64,000 nt of DNA, taken from positions 806,001-870,000 of the forward strand of contig JARGXX010000028.1 in NCBI GenBank assembly GCA_030374765.1, in the 5' to 3' direction. Origin of the DNA: Agarophyton chilense. Lineage: Eukaryota > Rhodophyta > Florideophyceae > Gracilariales > Gracilariaceae. How positions within the stretch are numbered: the first letter of the stretch is position 1; each line of letters starts with the position of its first letter. The notes under the pieces were generated by a model. It was given only the letters and a program-made list of their open reading frames with translations, ran no database searches and was not told the origin of the DNA. The translations under genes were made by a program, and so were the position numbers. Positions 41,951-53,552 of the stretch are shown here, piece by piece.

Positions 41951-44340
41951 ATCAGTATTGTACTTTGACGTACTTTAAATTGCAAAAGTTTTTGTTCAGG
42001 ACTACAAATGTCGTTGTAGAATGTCTTTTGGTGAATTCTTACAAAGAATATGGAAACAAAAATTCACCATTAACCCGAAGATGTCTGCTATGTTAAATCT
42101 TTTGAAGGACTGTAGAACTTCTACGTAATGTACTAATTCCATTTTCCTTACTTTTTTTCATAAAGAATTCCGGCATCACTTTAATCTGTTATTTTAACAT
42201 ATGGGAAGAAATATGTCGTTCGACATTCTTAAAGTAAAACCAACTTAATCTGAATAATAAGTAACCTTTCTAAATGTTATAAAATTGAAGATAAGTGATA
42301 AGTTTGTTTCACTTGGCTTATTCTTTTTCTTGTAATAGTTGAAAAAGGAGAAGAAAGAGAGTATTCAAAGTTAAGGAATTCATTATTACAAGTTAACTTT
42401 AGGGGGGTTTTACTTAACAGGATTTTTGTTCGTGAAAACATGTTTTTCTTTTTGAATTGGATAGGAGAGGTGTTTCTTAGCTCCGCTTGTGAATTCTTAT
42501 TTGTTCTCTAAGTTGAACTCTTTGGAGGTCTAAACCAGCTATATATGACTTTTTCGTGTTCTCCCTCGCACAAACCTACATTTCATGCTTTCATGGCGTC
42601 TACGCTTTGTGTTTAACTGATTCTGTGAACACTTTTAAAACATGGGGGTTTTCGCACTCTACTTGACTGTGATATATATATTTTCGGGGTATACGTAAGA
42701 AGAACTGCTGTTTGCTCCATAACTGAGTATGTTCCCGCACTCCCAGTATCCTGGAGATGCTGATGGTGAACGCACGTGTAGTATTCGACTTATAAAGACG
42801 TTTCGATGGTTACGTTGTCTAAAAGTTGTGTAAATCACTCATTTTTTAGTGGTATAGTCGGAACTATAGTGGGTAGCGGCGTCTTGCACAGGAGTACAGG
42901 AAGCTAGATGCATTAAGTGAACAGGTGGTGTCACGGGTCGAGTGGTTTGCCACGGGGGGCGTGTATTTGCGACCCTTAATAGGGTAATGTCATCTTGGGA
43001 ACGGCGCATGTACTGGCAATCGAAGTGTCGGGTTTTGATACCATTAATAGATAGAAGCCCATTAGGGCCCATTCTCATACAGTCGTCTGGATAAATGGCT
43101 GACCATTAGGTATTTCTTCTATAATATTTGAGCACGCAGCCTGGTACACAGTACATAACATACCAGAAGTGAGCGCCAACTCCAAGCAAAGGATACAACA
43201 TGGAGATCTTGTCATATCTGATTCTCGCTTAGAATCCCCTAACCAAGGATCTGCACGAGCTATAATAGAGAGTCAGCCCACAACTATTTATTAAGCCGTC
43301 TTTTTTAGTACGTTCCATATATGACCTACGGTTGCAGTTGCACTGTTCACCATCGCTAGAAAACTGTCCCTACGACCCACGTCCAGCTCGCTGGTGTTGT
43401 AGTTATACCACCCCTTTCCTGTTCGTTGCAAGCACCAATTCGGCAGTCCTAATTCTGTCACAGGTATCTGTTCTTGCCGTAAGAGCGGATACTACACCAT
43501 TAATGACAATTTTCAGAATACTTTGCATGCTCTGCGAACAGCTCCAAAGTATCCTTAAAATTGACGGAGGGTGCAAGTTTTATCTCTGACATTTTTGGCT
43601 GTCCCATATCGCTCTTGGCACATTTTCATGGCATTCCAGGCAATATCATCGCCAATTTCACAAAAACGGATGTTCGCATAGTACAATTCCTTCGCCGCCA
43701 AATATTTCTGAGTCACACGCTGGACGATACTTCAGCGACTTCTCGAAGTGCGAACAGTGCTTTATCGCATATGAGCTGTTTGTTGAAATGTTCGGCGAGG
43801 TTGTGCCAAAAAGTTTAAACCTTTTGATCATTTGTAATTCGGGTCGTTGAAAACCACGCTTTTTACAGACTATTTATCAGGAAAGGTAATATTTGGTACT
43901 TGATTGAGGTACTGCATCGCTTTAGAGCAGGTGGGTGAACTGCCACGATTACCTTGGAAGTCCCTCCAAGCATGCTTCCTGTTCAATTATTCCCCACCGA
44001 GACCGAGTATTTATTACGTTACATTGGGGAAGGATTAGGAGCACGGCGACAAACAGTTTTGGGTATTATTTTTGGCCCCCTGCTGATTTAGGTTATAGCA
44101 ACCTAATACTGTTATGTCTGAGCAAGAATCAATAATGCTATGTGAATTAATCTCGTTCTCAATCCTACTATCATGTCCATCCCTCAACAGTCTTCCATAG
44201 TCAAGTACATTTCTTGATTAGTTTGTGTTGATTGTGACAGTCAAATGTCGTTGTCTTCGTAAGCCTGCTTGGCCGTTTTTTAAAGGTAGTTCACTAATAT
44301 ACCGGGTACGCTTTGTTTAAAAGATTCGATGTTTATCTAG
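41951..44340. other. Intergenic, no gene recognised
   Basis: AT-rich, with several ORFs of 65-85 codons on both strands that show no family features. Confidence 0.5.
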
Positions 44341-44349
44341 TCTGCTTGG

Positions 44350-45169
44350 TTCTTTTGAAATCCTTTACATACTACTAGTAGCTCAATCTCATTGTTTCGG
44401 CGTCTGATATTCTTGAAATCTTTGACGACCAAAAAGCATTCCGTTAATATTTCAAATGTTCTTGCAGTTCTTCGAAAAATTTGTGGTCATTGTTGCGGAA
44501 AAGATTCTGTCTTATACCGTGTAATAACATGGTCTTACGGGTGATCAGGATCTCAACTTAGAAGACATACTCTTCTATGCACTGCTCCACATGGAAAGGT
44601 CCATGCCATCGTAGGCTTATTTTAGCATAGATGCTCCCTGCATATCAGCTTTGAGAACGCACTCGCCCTCTGTGAGGTTAGTAGGCTTTACTAAAGTGCG
44701 CTGTTTGTGTGCGTCGACGGCAGATTTGTGCTTCTTGGGCTCTCGATTCGTGCAATCGCGGTGTATATCGACGACCGCGGCCTGTAGCTTTTCAATTTCC
44801 ATAGTACACGTTTCACGGCCAATATCAATATCCGAAACAATCGGTACTTCATCTTTATTTATCATAGTGGTTTCCAGCAGAGATTCTTGTAAGCATTCCG
44901 TTAAAATTGGGAACATCAATTTTCGGTTGAGATTTCTCGTCGGTGCGCTGTTCAGCGCTAAATGGACAGGCAGTTTGACAGTGGACAAATGTTCTGACCG
45001 GAGGGTCAGTAGAGAATAAGTTCGATGACTCAGTTTACTAAAGCAGGCCCGTTTGTTGTGCCTTCAGACCTTGTGGGACTGCAAAAGCCGCACACCTGTC
45101 GACAAGTGCGTTAGCTGCATTTTCCGCGGAGGTGTTTGGGAACGAAAAGAGCCAGTTGTAGTCTGAATG
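44350..45169 (-). pseudogene. Gypsy-B integrase C-terminal part
   Basis: The ORF 44988-44617 has LQAAVVDIHRDCTNREPKKH and LTEGECVLKADMQGASMLK, the counterpart of the gypsy-A LHPFVDHF and NFTNGDFVLVA region. SLRWHGPF-like sequence and EEYVF follow in another frame. Below about 44480 similarity to the gypsy-A chromodomain is weak. Confidence 0.75.
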
Positions 45170-46145
45170 GTCTTTACAGAGCATGAGAACAAAGGTCTCT
45201 CCAGAGCATGAGAACAAAGGTCTCTCCAGTTTCGCTTGGACCGATCTCCAGGTAGTCTACCTGGAGTAAGTCATTCGGAGCGCTACCGTGCACTGCTGGT
45301 CCAAAAGGTCGGGGTACTTTTTCGCCACCGAGGGTAGAAGATACAGTGTATGCAGGCGAGGACAAATACATTGATATCATTGTCCGAAGTTTTCCAGAAG
45401 AAAAACTTACGGAGAGTCTTAATCGAAGCGTCTTGTCCATGATGTTCTGCTCCGCCAGTGTGTGAAATAATGCATATTCGAAGTTGTAGATCTTTTGCTG
45501 CGTCGGGTATCCATATGGACTTCATTGTGTTCTTCCAGAAACATTCATTTTGTTCACGTTGTGCGGCCTGTTGTCCTGATGTTCTTCCTAGGACGACCAT
45601 ATTTCCTTTATGGAAGGTCAAACAAACTGTTCATCTGTGTTTGAGGGGAGCGCTGGGACTTTTATAAGTCGTCCAACTACAGGGAGTGCTGCCCAGCGCG
45701 TGAGAATATTCACCCAGACATTATCAGTGCCTTTCATATGATATCACGTCTAGTTGTACGCGCTGAGTTTTACTGCCCACTTCATCACTTTCCACACTGA
45801 TGGCAAACTAAAGTTCGGGATGAGAAAGAATAGGTCAAAGAGAAATATCAGGGTGTTGTGGTCTGTGTTCAAGTCGAAACCAGCCGATGTGGCGACCATC
45901 CAGTGCATTCGCTCAACCGTAGCAAGAATTACAAAGAACTCCTTTTCCAGTATAGACCATCTAAGCTGTGTTCCGTTGAACAATACACAGCAGAAAGCCA
46001 GAGGACTGTGACGTTGTTCTGAATGCGGTTTGAAAAGGTCTACAGTATGTGTTTGGGTGATCATGCCGGACCATATGGTTTTGGAAGTATCAGTGTGCAC
46101 ATAGAGTCGTTGGTTGTCATCAAGATGACCCACTGCAAAGCGCAC
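45170..46145 (-). pseudogene. Gypsy-B RNase H and integrase N-terminal part
   Basis: RNase H reads LYVHTDTSKTIWSGMITQTH, STLEKEF-like WSILEKEFFVILATVE and LNTDHNTLIFLFDLF. The integrase zinc region shows IISHTGGAEHHGQDASIKTL and the core starts VHGSAPNDLLQVDYLEIGPS. A 25-bp exact tandem duplication (45178-45227) scrambles the following reading frame. Confidence 0.85.
45178..45227 (-). repeat. 25-bp exact tandem duplication in gypsy-B integrase
   Basis: AGAGCATGAGAACAAAGGTC plus TCTCC is present twice in direct succession, a local replication-slippage lesion. Confidence 0.95.
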
Positions 46146-47543
46146 AAGAACTGTTGTAGGTGCGCTCCATTGGCTGGCATCTCCATATGAAATAGATCGT
46201 ACATTTGTCGAGGGTCATGTCGTACCCCTTCCGTGCTGATGATTTTTTCACACCACCTGACTGAGGTTGCAAACAGTATGCCCTTCTCGAGGTGGATGCG
46301 GATAAAGTAATTGCTTGAGAGACTAAAGAAATTCCCAGTTCCTTGCAATAGTTCTCCGACGCTTCCAGCATGCAATAGGATATCATTCAGCCAGTAAAGT
46401 AAAAGGTTTCGCAGGTCTTAGAAGAATATCTCAGCGAGCACGGATTGCCAATGCGGTTTCGCGTTGCTCGTTCCATGTAGCACACGGGTGGGGGGAAATA
46501 TTCCATCAAGGGTTATAAACAACTGCAACTTTTGGTATTCTTTGTGTAACGGAAACTGCCAATAGCCATGGAAAAGATCAAATGTGGCAAAATACTGCGA
46601 GCCGGAGAGCTTCGCGAATTCGCGTTCAATATTCGCCATCGGATATTTGTGGCGTTCTGTGAGCTTGTTGACGGGACGGAGGTTTACCATAAATCTGAAA
46701 CGTACCGATCCTGGTTTCGGGACGATAAGTGGAACGCTTGCCCAAGCAGTAGTAGGGTTTGGGTACGCCATGCCAGCGTCGACCGGATCTGAGATAAAGC
46801 GTTCAAGGAATTCTCGCTGTTCGCGTGAGTAGCTACACAGTTTCAATCTTACCGGCTCAGCCTCTGCCTGTAACCTGATTTCCAACGAGCAGATGCTAGC
46901 AGAGGGTCCCGCTGAAAGAGAGACACGAAAAAAGTTCTTGTGTTCTTCGACAATCTGTCTGAGAATTTCGGAGTCTTCGTTTTCCATTCCATTCCTTTCG
47001 GCGCCGTTGATTAGCTCCTTTGTGGCTTTCTCAATCGCTCTGTGCCGCGTCCCGTCAATAGGATCGAACAATGCAGGGTCTAGAGATGGGTTCTGCTCCC
47101 ATTTTGCCCTGTGGTAGTTTACAGTTGGGCGACTGAAACGTTGAGCTTCAGTAGGTTGCCAATCTGCGACGGGTTCTTGTTTCAAACGCGCGAACATCAC
47201 ACGACTGACATAACCATCGTCACAGTCGACTGTCAGGTTTCCTATTTGCGAACAATCTGCCCTATCAAGTGCAAACCTGCTGTGATCCAAAAGCATTCGG
47301 CTGTCTACACGGAGATGGCGTAAAACAGGGTGGCCAGTGAGGACATCTTCGCATGAGAGCTGATCATCTGCTACCGTGAAGATGATGTTGAATAATAGCG
47401 GAAGAATTCCGGATGAGAGATGTAGAACTGTTCAGGGTGAAGTCCATATATGGCTGAATGAAAAACTTTCCGCTTTGGAGCCCTTCTTTAGAAAGAAAAT
47501 TAGATGTGTTATTTTGATAGCCCTGATTCTACCAATTCCCATC
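46061..47543 (-). pseudogene. Gypsy-B reverse transcriptase
   Basis: FTVADDQLSCEDVLTGHPVL (protease end) leads to KPGSVRFRFMVNLRPVNKLT and YFATFDLFHGYWQFPLHKEY, all aligning with gypsy-A. Frameshifts near 46420 and 46200 break the palm; the YxDD region is degenerate (WLNDILLHA-like, around 46390-46370). It continues into SVRWCEKIISTEGVRHDPRQ. Confidence 0.88.
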
Positions 47544-47716
47544 TGTTATCGGTATGCCAAGTAAGATCGGTAGTCCAAGTAAGCATCGTCACCCTCGGGC
47601 GTTATCGATTAGTTTCCCTCCGATATCAGTAGACAAACCTTGCACAGGAGCACCACTATAAGTAAAGGACAAGACCGAGTGAACGGCTTCCTCCATGGAA
47701 GTCACTACTGCCAACA
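47544..47716 (+). repeat. Copia-2 5' LTR
   Basis: It starts TGTTATCGG and ends GCCAACA. A TATAAGTAAAG at 47657 may be its promoter core. It differs from the 3' LTR by T/G at position 12 and C/A near position 140. Confidence 0.95.
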
Positions 47717-47718
47717 TC

Positions 47719-47732
47719 GGTTATGGGCCCAG
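47719..47732 (+). other. Copia-2 primer-binding site (half initiator tRNA-Met)
   Basis: GGTTATGGGCCCAG is the exact complement of CUGGGCCCAUAACC in the anticodon arm of eukaryotic initiator tRNA-Met. Drosophila copia uses a cleaved half of that tRNA as primer. It lies 2 bp after the LTR. Confidence 0.88.
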
Positions 47733-47772
47733 CCTTGAGAACGCCAACATATCCCAGTAACGACAAAAGAAA

Positions 47773-49647
47773 ATGAGTAGCTACAAGTACCCACTCATCC
47801 TCCTGAAAGATATCAACTATGTGGAGTGGGAAAGTCAGATGAAGCCTCTTCTTATCGGGGAAGATCTGTGGCAGTATGTCAGCGGTGAAGAGGTACCACC
47901 GGAGAGCGAAAAGGCTTTCAAAGAGTGGAACAAAAAGAACAACCAAGCAAAGGCCAGGATCCTGTGCACGATTGAATCTAAGGCAAAGCCGGTCATCATG
48001 GGAATGAACATTGCTCAAGAAATGTGGAACACCTTGAAACAGAAGTACGAGGCGCGAAATAGAGCAGCGCTGTACACGATGCGAATCAAAATGAACCAAA
48101 TGCGACTGGAAGAAGACGAATCAATCCAGGCGTATGCTGATCGTATCGCGCTAATTGAAATCAATATGGCGCGGGCTGGGAAGGTGTTAACAAACGACGA
48201 AAAATATGAGGCACTAATGGCTGGACTACCAGAAGAGTATTCGGCGATGAGAGACTCTTATATAACCAGAGATGAAATGCCAGACTTTCTAGAGGTTGTC
48301 GCAAGACTCCAGCAGAAGGAACAAGAACTCAATGCAAGAAAATATGAGGACAGCAGCAGCACAAAGACATCTTTTTTCACACGCCGGAACAACGACCGCA
48401 CAGGCACCGGAAGAAAGAGAAGATTACAGGAAATCATATGTCACCAATGTGGTAAACGTGGGCACATGAGAAGAGACTGTTGGCATAACCCACGCAACAA
48501 AAAAGGCGGCGAACACGATGGGCAGGGTGGAAACAACACTGGAACATTCGCAATGTTGACGAAAAGTGACTTTCTCGGCGGTCCCACGAACGGAAGTACA
48601 TGGTTTTTAGACAGCTGCGCTAGCAAGCACATGACGCCAATGAAGAGCATCTTAGAGAACTTCAAACCGGCAACTTGTGAAACGTCAGTAGGAACGGCAG
48701 ACAAAAAGACATCTTTGGCTGTGAAGGGCAAAGGAGACGTCAGGCTAACATCCATCATAGACAATTCCCAACACGACATCGTGTTTCAGAACGTGTCCTT
48801 TGTCCCAAACCTACTTACAAATCTTATGTCAACAACCGTGCTGACCAGAAATGGATACCTTATCTCTCTACCCCCATACACAAACGAGATAATTGTTGCT
48901 AAGGACAACACCAATGTGATGCGCGGATCATCTGTGGGGGTGAATGTTGCATTTATTGAGAGCTTGCGACACAGAGACGCTCCGAACGCATTGATGACAA
49001 TGAATATGAACCTAATGCACTCTCGAATGTGCCACATCAGCTCACCAATCATCGAGAAGATGATCCGCGAAGAGGCCGCACTTGGCCTTGAAGACCTAAA
49101 TAAGAAACCAGAGGAACAGGCCTGTGAGTCGTGCGAGCACGGAAAGGCCACAAAGAAGAGCCATAAACCTGTCGAATTCCGACATAACTCACCACTCGAA
49201 CTTGTGCATATGGACCTCATCGGGGAAATATCGCCTCCATCGCTGAAAGGAAACATATACAACCTGGCTGCGCTCGACGACGCCACCGGGGCATCTTGGA
49301 TTCTTCCGTTAAAGAAAAAGAACCATGTTGCAACCCGCATCGATGAATTCCTCACTGACATTGAAGCCACCACAGGTAAAAAGGTGCAAAAGATACAAAA
49401 ACTCCGCACGGATAGAGGTGGAGAGTTCATCAGCAAAGAAGTGGAAGCAAAGCTGGCCAGACGCCAAATAAAGCATGAGGTCACTGCCCCATATTCACCA
49501 GAGTCTAATGGAAGGGCCGAGCGGCTAAACCGAACAATCGTTCAAATGGCAAGAGCAGCCGTGCATAATCTAGAAAAGAGGAACCCCAACTTCAAGAACT
49601 CGAAAAAACTTTGGGAAGAAGCATTGCGCACCGCCAATTACGTTTGA
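47773..49647 (+). CDS. Copia-2 gag-protease-integrase (624 aa to a TGA)
   Basis: It starts MSSYKYPLILLKDINYVEWE, a typical copia gag, followed by LWQYVSGEE and MWNTLKQKYEARNRAALYTM. A canonical zinc knuckle CHQCGKRGHMRRDC precedes the protease motif WFLDSCASKHMTP, where D-S-G has become D-S-C. Integrase has HSRMCHISS and CESCEHGKATKK (HHCC), VHMDLIGEISP, LRTDRGGEFISKE and YSPESNGRAERLNRT, so D, D and E are all present. TGA at 49645-49647 (NYV-stop-NRCL) is likely a former CGA. Gag packages RNA, protease cleaves the polyprotein and integrase inserts cDNA. Confidence 0.95.
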   Translation: MSSYKYPLILLKDINYVEWESQMKPLLIGEDLWQYVSGEEVPPESEKAFKEWNKKNNQAKARILCTIESKAKPVIMGMNIAQEMWNTLKQKYEARNRAALYTMRIKMNQMRLEEDESIQAYADRIALIEINMARAGKVLTNDEKYEALMAGLPEEYSAMRDSYITRDEMPDFLEVVARLQQKEQELNARKYEDSSSTKTSFFTRRNNDRTGTGRKRRLQEIICHQCGKRGHMRRDCWHNPRNKKGGEHDGQGGNNTGTFAMLTKSDFLGGPTNGSTWFLDSCASKHMTPMKSILENFKPATCETSVGTADKKTSLAVKGKGDVRLTSIIDNSQHDIVFQNVSFVPNLLTNLMSTTVLTRNGYLISLPPYTNEIIVAKDNTNVMRGSSVGVNVAFIESLRHRDAPNALMTMNMNLMHSRMCHISSPIIEKMIREEAALGLEDLNKKPEEQACESCEHGKATKKSHKPVEFRHNSPLELVHMDLIGEISPPSLKGNIYNLAALDDATGASWILPLKKKNHVATRIDEFLTDIEATTGKKVQKIQKLRTDRGGEFISKEVEAKLARRQIKHEVTAPYSPESNGRAERLNRTIVQMARAAVHNLEKRNPNFKNSKKLWEEALRTANYV

Positions 49648-51799
49648 AACCGGTGTCTCACAAAGTCCACTCACCCCAAGTACAAGAACCGAACACCACA
49701 CGAGGCTCTCACGGGAACTCGACCAAATCTTTCCAACTTGAAAGTCTTCGGCTGTAAGGCGTACATCATGCGCCCACCGAATCAACGCCGAACGAAATTC
49801 GACGGGAAGGTTTGGAATGGGGTACTAGTCGGATACGGACGCTCAGGCTACCGTTTGTATGTGCTGGAAAGAAACAGAATATACACATCCCATGACGTAC
49901 GCTTCGACGAAAGCGAGAAACAACACCCAAGAGAGGCAGAAGAGGAGGTGCACAGTAATGAGTTGGTAGACATTATTGAAGCCGACTTTAACACCGCCAG
50001 TGACATAGGAAACGGCGAAATCGCTGAAGAGTTACCGGAGTCAGCACCTCACACAGTCAGTGAAAACGAAACCCCGGCAGAGACAACACTACGGAGTGGA
50101 CGTAAAAGAAAGCCAACCGAGAAGGCACGAAACGCGCTGCCTTGGATGTCGAGTTATAGCGCTCTTGCATTTTGCATTCCTGACAATAGATCACATTGCA
50201 AAAACATCACGTGCTGCACCAGCCACCGCTCACGAGGCCATGGAAGGCAAAGACCGGGCCAAGTGGATTGACGCAATGAAATCAGAACTGCAGTCCCTAA
50301 CGGAGCGAAATGTATTTACCGAGAAACGGTTACCAGAACATGCTGAATCCATTCCGTCTAAATGGACATTCGACATAAAGCGCAACGAAAAGGGCGAGAT
50401 CATGAGATATAAGGCAAGGTTCGTAGCTAAAGGATTCAAACAGAAGTACGGCATAAACTTCTCGGAGGTCTTCGCACCAGTTTCCCGACTATCAACCTTC
50501 CGGATTCTTGTCGCACACGCTGTCAATGCCAATCTCGAGTTAAGGCACATCGATATTAAGACTGCGTTTCTCTACGGAGACCTAGAAGAGGAGATTTACG
50601 TGAAACCGCCGCAGCTACCTGATGAACTCAAGAAAGAATTTGGGAATGCCCCGGGAACAGTCTGGAAGCTGCTCAAATCCCTGTATGGTTTAAAACAGGC
50701 GGCAAGAGCATTCTATATGGTATTCTCGAATGTTCTTTAAGACATCGGCTTTACGAAGGGGAAATCGGACCCCAGCCTTTTTGTGACCGAGAAAGCCGAG
50801 TTTGGAAAACTCTACGTTCTTGTATATGTGGATGATCTACTAACCGCCTGCAAGGGAAACGAGGGACACTCTTGGTTGGTCTCCAAACTTTCTCCGAGGT
50901 TTGAAGTTCGGGATCTCGGCCAAGTTAGACATTTTCTCGGCATTGAAGTGCTTTTGGACACCCGCAACCACACGGCCACAATTACTCAGCGACAGTACGT
51001 CAAGGACATTCTGAAAAAGTTCTCGATGAACGAGTGCAAATCATCCGGTGCTCCCATTTTAGCATCTGCCAATCTAACCCTCCCACCAGGGAACAACCCG
51101 AAAGTTCCCTTCCGTGAGCTCGTGGGAGCTCTGTCATACTTGGCCAATGGCACACGCCCTGCCATCCAGTTCTCGGTTTCTTTCTTGTCGCGTTTCATGC
51201 ACGCCTACTCCGAGGCACACTGGGAGTTGGCAAAGTGTGTGCTGAGATACCTGAAGGGAACCACGGACTACGGTATTCAGTATTGCTCAAGTGGAACGAG
51301 TGCTACACACAGTGTGATGGGATACTGTGACAGCGATTGGGCTCCGAAGCATTCGGACCGAAAGTCAACTGGTGCCTACGTCTTCTTACTCGGGAGTGGA
51401 GCGGTGTCTTGGCGCTCACAGAAACAGAGCGTCGTAGCTTTGAGCACCGCCGAAGCTGAAGTCATTGCGGAATGCAACGTAGCACGTGAAGCTCTGTGGT
51501 TGAAGAAAGCCATGAACGACATGGGCGCACCCCAAGACACCATAGAGATCCTTGGGGACAACACACGCGCATTAACCATGACTAGAGAAGACCAGCTGAC
51601 AGACAAGAATAAGCACATCGACGTTTCGACAATGGCCGTACGCGATTACACGAAGAAAGGACTGGTGGAATTTCACTTTGTCCCTAGCGAGCACAACGTG
51701 TCAGACCCACTGACAAAGCCGGTTTATGGATCTAAACTCGCAACGCTGAGAGCTATGATGGGGCTCCATTCAATTTCATCCATTTCTTGCACGCTTTGA
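49648..51799 (+). pseudogene. Copia-2 reverse transcriptase and RNase H (two lesions)
   Basis: After the TGA the frame continues (KYKNRTPHEALTGTRPNLSN, LKVFGCKAYIMRP) and shifts near 50160-50185. RT has KWTFDIKRNEKGEIMRYKAR, FAPVSRLSTFRILVAHAVNA, HIDIKTAFLYGDLEEEIYVK and SLYGLKQAARAF; a TAA at 50738-50740 follows. The last part (50783-51799) is open: VLVYVDDLLTACKGN (YVDD box), GYCDSDWAPKHSDRKSTGAY (RNase H), ALSTAEAEVIAEC and KNKHIDVSTMAVRDY. All catalytic blocks are present; only the TGA, one frameshift and the TAA separate this copy from an open pol. Confidence 0.95.
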
Positions 51800-51811
51800 C
51801 CTAAGGGGGAA

Positions 51812-51984
51812 TGTTATCGGTAGGCCAAGTAAGATCGGTAGTCCAAGTAAGCATCGTCACCCTCGGGCGTTATCGATTAGTTTCCCTCCGATATCAGTAG
51901 ACAAACCTTGCACAGGAGCACCACTATAAGTAAAGGACAAGACCGAGTGAAAGGCTTCCTCCATGGAAGTCACTACTGCCAACA
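51812..51984 (+). repeat. Copia-2 3' LTR
   Basis: 173 bp, preceded by CTAAGGGGGA and followed by the target duplication CCATC. Confidence 0.96.
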
Positions 51985-53176
51985 CCATCAAGGCGGCTTT
52001 CTCTGCGATATCGGGCGTCACAATTCTGTCATCTCTTCCGTCATCACATCGCTCGGTGGCGTTGATGGATGTCTGTCCATCTGAAAGTGTGATGGGACAA
52101 GAAGGAGAATGTTCTCCAGGGACGGATGGACGTAGCCTAGCCACAGTTCCCTGACTAGCATTTTGCTTTGAAGATCCGCTCGACCTACTGTTCTGGCTTC
52201 TAGTTGACCTTGAAGATCCGTCTGCTGCCTTCCAGGCCTTTATCTTCTCGATCAACGCCATCTTCTCTGAGTCGTTGGCCAAGTCACAAACTTCTATCCA
52301 ATGATGGCCCTTATTCTCCTTGCATCGCGGGTGTTTGCAAAAAGGTGGAAGGCGTTTAGATCTGTAACTTCATTTATTTTGGGAGGATTCCTCTATGTTA
52401 ACTGACTCCCGCGTCCTTTCTCCTGGTTCATCGCCGCGGCTTTCGGGTTTTCCACGACTGCAAGTGGTTCTTTGCCTTGTAAGGCCATTGTCTACAACTT
52501 GGAAAGCGTCAGCATCTGAGATTTCATGCTTCATTGAACCTCGAAAGTATTTCCTGTATGTGAAGTGCAACAGTACCGAATCCGTTTCCAGGCGCCGCTG
52601 CAAAGTCTTTGGGCGCACAGCAGAGACGATGTCCAACACTGCAGTCTTTGGATTGTCTTCAATGAGCCAATTGACTACATCGTTACGAAGCAATGACAGG
52701 GAGCTTACAAACAGTTGTTCCATTCGGGAGCGCAAAGAGGAATCAGACATATTCATTTTCAATTGTTTCTCGCTTAGAGAGTTGACTGTGATTAGAGTGA
52801 ACGAGTTCTTATCTTCTTCATATTTGTGTTCCAGGTACCTTCGCAAAGCTCTCTCTGACAGTTCTGACGTCTTCGTAACTCCTGAGATGTATCCAAGGTC
52901 AATAGTCGACTCCAACCAGTCTGCGGCAACACAGTAGCTGATATTTACGGGACGAACAGGTTCTGTAGTAGTAACATCAACGACAGTCAATTGAAATAGG
53001 AGGGCTGTGACTTCTTTATCGTACTGGTCATAGGTTCAAAGAAAATGACCGACAGAAGCTGCATCTGTTTTGAAGAGACGTGGACGCGCTAGAGAAAAAG
53101 ATACGGAGGACGGTTGCTGAAGAACAGTGAGTTAGGTTTCCCCATTGTTCGTGGCAGATGCCGAAGCATTCGACAT
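51985..53176 (-). pseudogene. gag: Gypsy-B gag (broken)
   Basis: It starts at ATG 53176 (MSNASASATNNGET), corresponding to the gypsy-A start. TYDQYDKEV, EPVRPVNISYCVAADWLES and DSSLRSRMEQLF match gypsy-A closely. Lesions are a TAA near 53132, a TGA at 53036-53038 where Arg is likely, and a frameshift around 52370. The Cys/His cluster keeps the unusual CX4CX6HX4C spacing (about 52287-52340). The protease-position motif is RCDDGRDDRIVTP. The frame is cut by the copia-2 3' LTR. Confidence 0.88.
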
Positions 53177-53297
53177 GACGGTGATCGAAAAAGAATAATG
53201 TCTGCTTTTTTTTACAGTAGAGCAACGAACAGGGTCCTTTTTACAGTATTGCTTCGCCATCAAGGACTTTAACCTGTCGTGTGAGAATTTGGACATC

Positions 53298-53552
53298 TTA
53301 GCCGTTTTCAAAGCATTGCTTTATAGGCTCGGTGCTACTGCTTTGATATGAATTTATTATATCTTGAATCGTTGGCAAGTCGTCGTCTTCGTTAACGCCA
53401 GGGATGATAGCTGGTGACATCAGTCCCCGCGGGCGTTCGACAGTGGCTGGTGCTACAGTCTTATTCGCTTTTGTGGTCCATCTGGTAAGCATGTCAGCCA
53501 ACACGTTGCATTCTCCGGGCAGGAGTTGGATGATAAGGCAAACTTTATGCAC
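53298..53552 (-). pseudogene. Gypsy-C RNase H end
   Basis: QLLPGECNVLADMLTRWTTK matches the C-terminal end of gypsy RNase H (gypsy-A: HISGVDNVWADMLTRW). The Pro/Asp-rich linker after it (GVNEDDDLPTIQDIINSYQS) would lead into integrase but is cut by the start of gypsy-B about 120 bp on. Confidence 0.7.

Larger units (their letters stand above)
47544..51984 (+). mobile_element. Copia-2: young Ty1/copia element, complete with TSD
   Basis: 4441 bp with 173-bp LTRs that differ at only two positions. The target duplication CCATC is identical at 47539-47543 and 51985-51989. The element has a half-tRNA-type primer site, a purine tract (AAGGGGGA) before the 3' LTR and a nearly intact gag-pol with three lesions. 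It is inserted in gypsy-B in the opposite orientation. Confidence 0.97.
44350..53180 (-). mobile_element. Gypsy-B: relative of gypsy-A, split by copia-2
   Basis: On the minus strand gag (53176 down to 51985) and pol (47543 down to about 44350) align with gypsy-A over their lengths. Between them lies copia-2. Removing copia-2 and one target copy leaves gag and pol in one frame through the junction (residues LMGIG, matching AKGIG in gypsy-A). I found no LTRs matching those of gypsy-A at either end. Confidence 0.9.

Noticed and set aside
42839-43078. 79-codon minus ORF
   Set aside because: No domain, promoter or neighbour supports it.
48786-49484. 232-codon minus ORF inside copia-2
   Set aside because: It lies opposite the clearly coding integrase frame and is a shadow.
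4020-53038. TGA recoded as Arg (alternative genetic code)
   Set aside because: The affected genes also carry TAA, TAG and frameshifts, and normal ORFs also end in TGA; CpG decay explains the pattern more simply.
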